This document shows positions 1-7,000 of a stretch of 57,539 nt of DNA, piece after piece. The position numbers and the translations under genes were made by a program. The notes under the pieces are model-generated. The model saw only the letters and a list, made by a program, of their open reading frames with translations. It had not been told where the DNA came from and ran no database searches. The stretch covers positions 1 through 57,539 of the forward strand of contig DASXLG010000136.1 of assembly GCA_036496425.1 (NCBI GenBank). Reading direction: 5' to 3'. The first letter of the stretch is position 1. Each line of letters opens with the position of its first letter. This DNA is from Terriglobia bacterium (GTDB lineage: Bacteria > Acidobacteriota > Terriglobia > 20CM-2-55-15).

Positions 1-57
1 GAATCTCGAGGCAAATTACCCTGACAGCGATGACGCAAATTATCGTGGCGCGTTACA
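1..57. mobile_element. Possible terminal end of an IS21-like insertion sequence (partial)
   Basis: The left-most 57 bases interrupt the serine recombinase reading frame exactly at the end of its catalytic domain. Read on the minus strand the segment begins TGTAACGCGCC, and the 8-mer GCAAATTA occurs twice within it (about 11-18 and 35-42). IS21-family elements typically begin with TGT and carry short repeats inside their ends, so an IS21-like end is my inference. No transposase is visible because the element would lie outside the window. It could equally be unrelated DNA joined by a deletion. Confidence 0.3.
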
Positions 58-447
58 ATTATCAAACTCTGCAAAGACGGCAAGGATCATCTCCGTCATT
101 TTGCCCACGGGCGAATCGTCAATAGGCTCGGTAACTGAACAGACTGCGGTGCCATACTTTGCCACTTCAGCTTTGATGGCCAGGTGGTCTCCGACGTTTC
201 TCGCAAGTCGATCCACCTTCCAGACAATCAACATGCCGATATCCTTGCGCTTTCGGCAAAACTCGATGAGCTTGAGAAGCTCCGTACGATCGCGAAATTT
301 GGCCGATTCTCCTTTTTCGATGAAAACTCTCTCGATTGTCGCCTTCTTGCGCTCGGCATATTCACGGCACGCGTTTTCTTGCGACTCCAGGCTCGTGCCC
401 TCTACCTGCCCCGGATCGGATACTCGAACGTAAATTACTGTTTTCAT
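40..447 (-). pseudogene. Serine recombinase (resolvase/invertase), N-terminal catalytic domain only, truncated
   Basis: This is the catalytic domain of a large-type serine site-specific recombinase, an enzyme that cuts and rejoins DNA through a serine-phosphate intermediate. The protein starts MKTVIYVRVSDPGQ with the nucleophile at Ser10. It continues through the conserved VWKVDRLARN segment and the TEMILAVFAEFDN helix. Family members then continue for hundreds of residues into recombinase and zinc-ribbon domains. Here the frame runs six more unrelated residues (CNAPR-like tail) and stops. I chose the start at 447 because the longer frame adds 25 residues that do not resemble the family. The gene probably drove integration of the adjacent element but is now inactive. 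Confidence 0.8.
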
Positions 448-631
448 GTAGTGCTTCGCTGCCTGCATATGGATCAGAGATCTTTTTGCCGCAGCGTTTT
501 TGCTGAATAAAGTAATCAACAAGAATGTGGGCCACCATCGTCAGGTCGGCATCCAACCGGGTGATCTGTTCTTCGGTCGGCATCGGGTAGTCTTCCTGAA
601 GCGCTTCGATGAGAATGTCCCGGTCTTCCAT
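362..631 (-). CDS. Small hypothetical protein upstream of the recombinase
   Basis: This is an 89-residue acidic-to-basic protein starting MEDRDILIEALQEDYPMPTEEQ. It overlaps the start of the truncated recombinase by 86 bases in another frame, which would be an unusually long overlap. The first 50 residues have the composition of a real helical protein (LDADLTMVAHILVDYFIQQ). The last 35 residues, lying over the recombinase gene, look like read-through. Small helical proteins sit just upstream of recombinase genes in several mobile elements, so it may be a genuine partner whose true end has been lost. I recognise no family. Confidence 0.4.
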   Translation of the reverse strand: MEDRDILIEALQEDYPMPTEEQITRLDADLTMVAHILVDYFIQQKRCGKKISDPYAGSEALHENSNLRSSIRSGAGRGHEPGVARKRVP

Positions 632-705
632 CCGACAACTGTACTGCCGGTGGGGACAACCACAGCAGACGTGGAAATTCCACAAAGAGTGGAAAATGTA
701 GCAGG

Positions 706-990
706 TTATCGTGCCCGCTTTATTTGAAAGGCATCATCGAATCGGACAGATACCCGGCGGCCGTCTCGTGACCGTTTCCATCTGGACAATGCCAGACAGA
801 TTTTTACGGCCGATGAGCAAACGATTCTTTCAACCGTCGTATGACTCACAAGTCGGGAGATGCGTTCCTTGGCGAGTCCTGTTGCCTGAGCCAGATCTTG
901 CTGACTGCGCCCGCGCTCTTTGAGGAGCGTCGGCAATCTTGAGATTACGTGATACTTCCTTTTCTGAAAAGTGATCGTGGGGGATAACAT
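706..990 (-). CDS. Xre/Cro-type helix-turn-helix regulator
   Basis: This is a 94-residue DNA-binding protein. Residues about 15-48 (RLPTLLKERGRSQQDLAQAT then GLAKERISRLV) form a typical Cro/C1 helix-turn-helix. The rest (AVKICLALSRWKR) starts as the usual helical continuation, but the C-terminal 35 residues are basic and unlike the family, so the gene end may be altered. A perfect 22-bp palindrome lies only 10 bases upstream of the ATG and is its likely operator, implying autoregulation. It is divergent from the second Xre gene and the operon on the + strand, so it may control when the element is active. Confidence 0.75.
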   Translation of the reverse strand: MLSPTITFQKRKYHVISRLPTLLKERGRSQQDLAQATGLAKERISRLVSHTTVERIVCSSAVKICLALSRWKRSRDGRRVSVRFDDAFQIKRAR

Positions 991-1000
991 GTGGATATGT

Positions 1001-1022
1001 GAGTTGTCTCTAGAGACAACTC
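1001..1022. promoter_or_regulatory. Perfect 22-bp palindromic operator between divergent Xre genes
   Basis: GAGTTGTCTCTAGAGACAAC followed by TC reads identically on both strands. It sits 10 bases upstream of the minus-strand Xre ATG and about 250 bases upstream of the + strand Xre gene. Perfect dyads of this size at an Xre start are the usual form of repressor operators. That this Xre protein binds it is inferred from position. Confidence 0.65.
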
Positions 1023-1025
1023 GTC

Positions 1026-1169
1026 TTAATCTGATAATGCGGCAGAGGCAGCGGGTTCGATTCCTGCTTCATGAAGCAGCGCGATTAATTGCGGCCTTGT
1101 TGAGCCGTACATTCTCACGTCGGCTTCGGAAATAGACTCTCTGCCTCGGGCTATCCTAAGCATTTCCAT
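1026..1169 (-). CDS. Possible 47-residue small protein
   Basis: A short frame begins MEMLRIARGRESISEADVRM and ends in an Ala-rich tail. It lies just upstream of the palindrome in the direction of the minus-strand Xre gene, and would be transcribed through the operator. Composition is protein-like with predicted helices, but no family is recognised and the frame may be chance. A longer version reaches back to 1298 but its first part has no coding character. Confidence 0.2.
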   Translation of the reverse strand: MEMLRIARGRESISEADVRMYGSTRPQLIALLHEAGIEPAASAALSD

Positions 1170-1278
1170 TCTCTTGTCAATCCGCCCAACATTGATGGCT
1201 CTCCTTTTCCACCTGTAGTGGAATTTCCACGTCTGCACGTTGTTAGCAAGCTTCGGTACCGTGGAGCATATGCACACA

Positions 1279-1653
1279 ATGACTCGTGGCACGTTCAAAA
1301 ACTATCTCCGTACCTGTCGGAAGAAGTTGGATCTCAGTCAAGCCGAGATTGCGGCTATTTTGGGCCTGGAATCCCCGGAGATGGTGTCCCGCTGGGAGCG
1401 AGGTCTCGCAATTCCGACTCTTGAGGAGTCGATTGCGTTGCGGGTTCTTTTCAAAAAACGATTTGAAGATCTCTGGCCATATGTGAATTACGAATTTGAA
1501 GCGCGGGCCGATAACAATATCCGGCGCTTCATGCGGTCATTCGAAAAAGACCTCGTTACGTCAGGGCGCCTGGAGAAGAGAGCCAAACTTCTGTACCAGA
1601 AGCTGTCCGTCATTGTTAACGGTGATAGCGACGGCACTGATCCAATCACATGA
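1279..1653 (+). CDS. Xre/Cro-type helix-turn-helix regulator, first gene of the element operon
   Basis: This is a 124-residue protein beginning MTRGTFKNYLRTCRKK. A clear HTH_3-type domain follows (KLDLSQAEIAAILGLESPEM, then VSRWERGLAIPTLE). A helical C-terminal half (FKKRFEDLWPYV then RRFMRSFEKDL) probably serves in dimerisation. An alternative ATG lies at 1270, and the GTGGAG motif at 1261-1266 could serve either start. The stop codon overlaps the next ATG in an ATGA junction, so the gene is translationally coupled to the RuvC-like gene. It looks like a regulator of the mobile element or of the genes downstream. Confidence 0.75.
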   Translation: MTRGTFKNYLRTCRKKLDLSQAEIAAILGLESPEMVSRWERGLAIPTLEESIALRVLFKKRFEDLWPYVNYEFEARADNNIRRFMRSFEKDLVTSGRLEKRAKLLYQKLSVIVNGDSDGTDPIT

Positions 1654-2144
1654 ATACCATTCTCGCGATACAACCCGAATCCCGCCAAATCGGCTACGCC
1701 GTTTTCGAAGGGAGAGCCCTTATCGATTGGGGGTCAAAAGACCTCACATCGAAACCGATCGGGGAACGGAATGAAATATTCGCCGCTCCGCTGTTCGAAC
1801 GTCTTATCCATCGATTTGAACCGGATGTTCTGGTCGTGCCAAAACCGACGAGAACATCCGGTTCGGTTCGAAACCTGATGTTGCGTATGGTTCATCGTGC
1901 AGTCAATACGTACGCGTTCGGGGTAGTGAGCTACAGTTTGACAGACATTGTGAGCGCTTTTAAGGATCGCATCGGAGATGCACGTCCGAATAAGGACAAC
2001 ATCAGAGCAGTAATTGTTCGGGAGTTCCCGGAATTAGGCGGACTTCAGCCACGACCGCGCGGGCGTTCAGACCCGGAGGACTTCCGAGTTCCGATGTTCG
2101 ATGCCATCGCATTAGCCATAACGTTTCTTACTCAACAAGAATGA
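1650..2144 (+). CDS. RuvC-like RNase H-fold protein lacking most catalytic residues
   Basis: The 164-residue protein has the RuvC layout: an opening strand ILAIQPESRQIGYAVFEG, a central strand PDVLVVPKPTR, and a closing helix MFDAIALAITFL. RuvC resolves Holliday junctions with four acidic residues (Asp7, Glu66, Asp138 and Asp141 in E. coli). By eye the first is Gln8 here, the second is Pro64/Lys65, the third is Pro148, and only Asp151 remains. The fold therefore seems kept while catalysis seems lost. It is coupled to the upstream Xre gene by an ATGA overlap and lies 2 bases before the DUF5659-like frame. A binding or scaffold role in the element is an inference; database matches may simply say hypothetical protein. 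Confidence 0.6.
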   Translation: MNTILAIQPESRQIGYAVFEGRALIDWGSKDLTSKPIGERNEIFAAPLFERLIHRFEPDVLVVPKPTRTSGSVRNLMLRMVHRAVNTYAFGVVSYSLTDIVSAFKDRIGDARPNKDNIRAVIVREFPELGGLQPRPRGRSDPEDFRVPMFDAIALAITFLTQQE

Positions 2145-2146
2145 CC

Positions 2147-2409
2147 ATGCATACCAACAACTATTGGAGAACTGACGATTTATATTTGGCTGCTTCCTCT
2201 TTGCGAAAGGAGTAATTCTCACAGGAATTGATGCTACCAAGTGCCGGGTAGATTTTGCTTTCGCGGACTCGTTTCAACGAGAGCTGTGGCATGAAGAATA
2301 CGACTGTGAAAAACCGATGATCAGTGTCCATATGTTCGTCGCCGCTTTGGAGACGTTGCGGCAGAAACGTCTCGACGCTCGAATGCAATTCGATGGAACA
2401 AAATCATGA
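2147..2409 (+). pseudogene. DUF5659-like small protein gene broken by a frameshift
   Basis: The frame opens MHTNNYWRTDDLYLAASS and stops at 2213-2215. In another frame the sequence resumes as GVILTGIDATKCRVDFAFAD, then ends ALETLRQKRLDARMQFDG and stops at 2407-2409. Joined, these give one protein of about 86 residues that matches my memory of DUF5659 proteins (RTDDLYLAAYLLA... start, ALxxLKxRLxAAR end). The shift lies around 2195-2216. It may be a true mutation or a sequencing error. The end overlaps the ATPase start by 17 bases, consistent with the coupled layout of the operon. The function of DUF5659 is unknown. Confidence 0.6.
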
Positions 2410-3691
2410 AAAACCGAAAATTAGTAAAATCCCGTATATCGGCGGCGAGCCGGTGCCGGGCACGTGCCTTGAGACGGTGTACAAGCGTGCTCGTGCCGAA
2501 ACGCTATTCGCGATGTTTCGGAACGGCACAGTGCAGTATGTGCCATCGTTTGCATCCCGTGATACCGAAGTGCTTACGCCATACCCACCCACCAACAATC
2601 TGATACGGAATCGGGTCATTCTCTTTCCGTCGGCCGCAGACGAATACGATACGAAGGAAGCCCTCGTTGCTGAAATCCGTTCATACCTGCACCGGTACGT
2701 CACCATCTCACCCGTCTTTGAAAACATTGCCGCGTATTACATTTTGCTGACTTGGATATATGACGGCTTTGCCACCTTGCCGTACCTCCGTGCGAGAGGT
2801 GATTTCGGCAGCGGAAAAACTCGCTTTCTTACCGTTGTCGGCTCCTTGTGTTTTAGAGCTATCTTTGCCGGAGCGACGACGGCTTCGCCCTTGTTTCGCA
2901 TGCTCGATAGCTTTCGAGGAACGCTCGTTATCGACGAAGGAGATTTCCGTTACTCGGATGAGCAAAGCGACATAGCCAAGATTCTCAATAATGGAAACAG
3001 CAAAGGCTTCCCGGTGCTGCGGAGTGAACAGGCCGGAAACGGCAAGGTGTTTAATCCTGTCGCATATACCGTGTTCGGGCCGAAGGTCATTGCAACGCGG
3101 GGATTCTATGATGACCCTGCGCTAGAGAGCCGATTCATCTCGGAGGACATGGGACGGAATCGACCACGGGCCGACATGCCGCTCCATTTGCCGGAAAGCT
3201 TTCAAGAGGAGGCAGAGAAGCTTCGCAACAAGTTGCTCATGTTCCGGTTCCGAAACCTTCATCAGTATTCCGTTACCGAGAATATCGAGGGCTTGTTGGA
3301 GCCACGGATCAGCCAAATCTTTGCACCGTTATTGAGTGTGGTCGGCGACGACGAACGCGATGAGATTCTCGGCCTTATCCGAGAATACAGCGCGGAGTTG
3401 TCGCTCGACCGGAGCGGGAACATAGAACAGTATGTCGTGGAAGCCATCAAAGAACTATGGACTGGTGAGGCACTCCCGCTTAAGGCGATCACAATGAAGT
3501 TGAATGAAAAATACCGAGATGACTTTCAGGAACTCGCTTCAAGTAGACGTGTGGGTTTTGTGGTCCGCCGCCAATTGAATATCCGAACTCGAAGGCGCGG
3601 CGGTGTCTTCGAAATTCTGCCAAGCGAGGACGGCCGCATCCAAGCGCTTTTCGGGCGATTCGGGGTGATGACGGAAGAACAGGCTGGGTGA
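2393..3691 (+). CDS. P-loop ATPase, helicase/primase-like protein of a mobile element
   Basis: A 432-residue protein starts MEQNHEKPKISKIPYIGGEP. An upstream ATG at 2324 in the same frame is rejected because that stretch belongs to the DUF5659-like gene. Walker A is GDFGSGKT at residues 136-143 and Walker B is GTLVIDEGD at 176-184. It is followed by SDIAKILNNGN and KVIATRGFYDDPALESRF, with a sensor/arginine-finger-like arrangement. This layout resembles the DUF927/DUF3631-type ATPases of phage and plasmid replication proteins that sense DNA strand ends or unwind origins. The helical C-terminus ends in a winged-helix-like segment (LASSRRVGFVVRRQLNIRTR). It is the last gene of the operon and probably the element's replication ATPase; the precise substrate is unknown. 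Confidence 0.65.
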   Translation: MEQNHEKPKISKIPYIGGEPVPGTCLETVYKRARAETLFAMFRNGTVQYVPSFASRDTEVLTPYPPTNNLIRNRVILFPSAADEYDTKEALVAEIRSYLHRYVTISPVFENIAAYYILLTWIYDGFATLPYLRARGDFGSGKTRFLTVVGSLCFRAIFAGATTASPLFRMLDSFRGTLVIDEGDFRYSDEQSDIAKILNNGNSKGFPVLRSEQAGNGKVFNPVAYTVFGPKVIATRGFYDDPALESRFISEDMGRNRPRADMPLHLPESFQEEAEKLRNKLLMFRFRNLHQYSVTENIEGLLEPRISQIFAPLLSVVGDDERDEILGLIREYSAELSLDRSGNIEQYVVEAIKELWTGEALPLKAITMKLNEKYRDDFQELASSRRVGFVVRRQLNIRTRRRGGVFEILPSEDGRIQALFGRFGVMTEEQAG

Positions 3692-3802
3692 CATTAGGAC
3701 TTCAGGATTTCAATTGGTCTGCATAAAGGGAAGGATGCTCGCGGTATTTCCCAATGGAAACCGCCTCGCCTGACGCAATGTAAAGTCCTGAAGTCCTAAT
3801 GT
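3691..3802. repeat. Pair of 17-bp perfect inverted repeats
   Basis: ACATTAGGACTTCAGGA at 3691-3707 is exactly complementary to TCCTGAAGTCCTAATGT at 3786-3802. The pair begins at the last base of the ATPase gene and encloses 78 bases. The right arm contains the stop codon of an eroded minus-strand gene remnant. It could be the ends of a small non-autonomous element or an oversized transcription terminator between convergent genes. Confidence 0.7.
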
Positions 3803-4070
3803 CCTGGCACAGCCACGAACGTTCGCCCCGAACTGCACGCATCCTTGATGAACGGATGCGTAACCTCCCCTGTGACGATATCCAGCTTGATGATATTTGC
3901 TGTTTCGTTGGTAAAAAAGAGCGGCACATCCAACCCGATGAAGACCCGACTATATAGAATTGGTGATGTGTGGACATTCTGTGCGGTTGATCGTCAGACG
4001 AAGGCTGTTCCCTGTTTCAAGGTCGGCAAGCGTGATAGGGCTACGGCGCATGCATTCGCTGGGTTTCCAA
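3796..4070 (-). pseudogene. 3' remnant of an unidentified gene with a frameshift
   Basis: No single long frame exists here, but two protein-like stretches run head to tail on the minus strand. The first is SPITLADLETGNSLRLTINR. After a shift near 3975 the second reads ILYSRVFIGLDVPLFFTNE, then NIIKLDIVTGEVTHPFI and finally GRTFVAVPGH before a stop at 3796-3798. Together they look like the end of a beta-rich protein. The 5' part is missing because the giant Ig-like gene ends immediately upstream at 4074. I do not recognise the family. Confidence 0.45.
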
Positions 4071-4073
4071 GTT

Positions 4074-7000
4074 TCATTGGCTTGTTATTTGTCCGCGCAC
4101 TTTCTTGACCAACTCCGCTTCACTAATCACGAATATAAGATCATTCGTAGACGAATTTCCAGCCGAGTCTGACAAGACAATGGTTACCGGGTAGGTACCG
4201 GCTTTTGAGGGAGTACCGGAGAATCTCAATGCGCATCCGGGTAGGGAGCAGTTTGCAGGAGGTCCAGCATTAATTCCCGGTGGAAGTCCGCCGTTAGTTG
4301 CCCATTGGTAGCCATTTTGCGAGCCGCCGGAACCCCCGATAAAAAATGCTTGATATTGGATTCCCAGTGTTCCGGAAGGAGCAACCGGTGGTGAATTACC
4401 AAAGGAGTTATCAACTATCTTCAGCGGCAGTTGTGAAATGAGTAGGGGGATACTAAGTGCACTTTTCAACGCTATCGAGTCAGTCACTGAGATAACGACC
4501 GAATAGTTACCTTTTGCGGTTGGGGTGCCACCAAGTTGGCCAGATGTACTTAACGTAATGCCTGCCGGCAAACCGGTAGTCGACCACTGATATGGCGTCG
4601 TTCCCCCTGAGGCGTTAAAGCTGTAATCCGAAGTATTTGGAATGAGCGTGCCCACAACCAACGTGGTCAACCCTGAGTTCGGTGGAAGGATGACAATGCC
4701 TGGTTTCCAGGTGATGGCAACAGTCTGCGACACCGATCGATTCAGTGAGTCTTCGACACTGACTGTGATTGATTGCGTAGCGGTCGAACCTATGGAGCCA
4801 ACAGTGCCACCGATAACGCCGGTCAAAGGGTTCAGAATTAGGCCCGCCGGAAGAGAGCCGTTCTTGATAGTCCAAATCAACCCCACTCCTCCGGTTGCCT
4901 GAAGAGCAGTATTGTAAGCCTGCCCCCCATAAGCATCCGGCAAACTCGATGACGTTGTAATTTTCAACGGGGTGGAAACCAGCATCGCTACCGGCACGAC
5001 GAGGGGCGAGTTGGGTGATTGCGGCCCGGTCAGGGTGATCGATCCATTATAGGTTGCAGGTGCGAGCCCTGATGGGTCAAAGCTTAGCGTAAGGGTTTGA
5101 GGAGTAGTCCAATTAACCGAGAGTTGACTGTTAACTTTTAGCCAATTTCCGCCAGATTGAGTGCTGGCCACGGCTGTACCGGTTATACCGTCCGGTGAAG
5201 GTGCAATATACAGGGAGGCGGTGGAACCGGAATCACCCTGCGTGAATTTTGGATTGAAACTCGCTGGTATGGGCACGATAGCGAAGTTGGAAACAATGTC
5301 AAACGTGGCAGTAGCAGTGGCGGAGCTGCCGTCGGGCTGATTTGGATTGGTCACCTGAATTGTATAAATTCCTGGCGTTGTCACATAAAAGCTACTGGTC
5401 GTAACCTGGGTCCACGGAGCGACGGTTGAAGTCGTGTCCAAGTAATCTATATATTGTGAATTGCCAATGACTTGAAATTGAGTTTCGCTGGTAAAGCCGG
5501 TACCCGTAAGGACGAGCTGACAGTTTAGATTGGGTATGCACAGCCGCGTAGAGTTATAAAGGTGGTTCTGAACGCTTGTGATGGTAGGTTTCGGCAGATA
5601 GATCCCGAACGGCAATGTGTTGCTCCGGTAGGTATACGGCGACAAGACATTGATTGGCCAGTTATTATAGGCTTGTAGCTGAGCCCCGTTAGGCATTTGG
5701 AATTCGTCATACTTAGCAGGCAGTAGTGAGAACTGAAGGACGGTCGGCGATACATAGGTCGTTGGTTGCGCAGTGTTGCTGAACTGAATTTGTGAACCTG
5801 GCAGAAAGTTCTGCCCTTGCAAGGTAATCGTTACACTTGAGCCATTAGGCACAGCACCTGACGGCGAAAGGGCTCGGATCTCTGGTTGCGAGTAGTAAGC
5901 GGGCAGACAGGATTGAATCACGTCGGTTTGCCCCACAGCGTCAGTAACCTGGACAAAAAATACTCTGGAGGGAGCATATTGAGGCGGCAAGTAAATCCCA
6001 GGACCGGTTTGGCAGTCGTTCGGAACATTGGGATTAGCGGTAAGCACTCCGCCCGTAGACAAGGCAACAGTGGAATCCGATATGGGGCCATTGATTGTCC
6101 AGGTAAGAGGGCCTGTTCCACCTGTCGCCGCAAAAGCGAACTGGTAGCTTTGACCGATTGTTGATAACGGAAGTGTCGCGGCCGTAATCTTGGGTGCGTT
6201 TCCAGGGTTGTTGATAACGAGAACAACGAAAGCACTCAGCGTATTTGCTGCCGAATCGGTTACCTGAACAGTAAGGGGATAAACGCCCGCAGTAGTCGGA
6301 GTGCCTGACACTATCAGGCTGCATTGGTTACACCCGCCGCCTTGAGTTGCGGTCATACCTGAGGGGAGAGTTCCTGAAACCGTCCACTGATATGCGTTTT
6401 GAGTCCCCCCTGACGCATAAAAGTAGGCTTGGGAATAGGCGGTTCCGGCGACGCCTGATGTCATTGATGGCGATGTTCCACCCGTCGGTGGTCCGTAAAT
6501 CTGCAACGGTATTTGAATAACTTTGATCGGAATGGTGAGACTACCGGTCAGGCCTATAGAATCAGCGGCAGTAAAGGTAACCGACAGATTTGCGGCAGAA
6601 GTTGGCGCCCCAGTCAGTGCCCCCGACGGACTTAATACCACACCGGCGGGCAAACCTGTTGCGGACCATTGATAAGGCTCCCTTCCACCTGAGGCGGCAA
6701 GCGAAAACGCGAAATTTTGGACGGGAGTGCCCACCACCCAGGTCGTGGGGCCCGTTGTGCCGACCGTGATTCCCTGACGCCAGTTGATTGTGAAGGCCTG
6801 CCAAACGTACCGGCCAGCCGAGTCCCGAACGCTAATATTCAGCGACTCAGGAGAAGTCCCATAAATTGCCCCCGTCGTTCCGCTAATAACACCCGTGGAT
6901 GAATTCAAACTCAACCCTGATGGAAGCGTTCCGTCCTCGATCTTCCAAGTAAGGCCAATGCCACCGCTCGCCTGAAGAGTCACACTATATGGCTGTCCAG

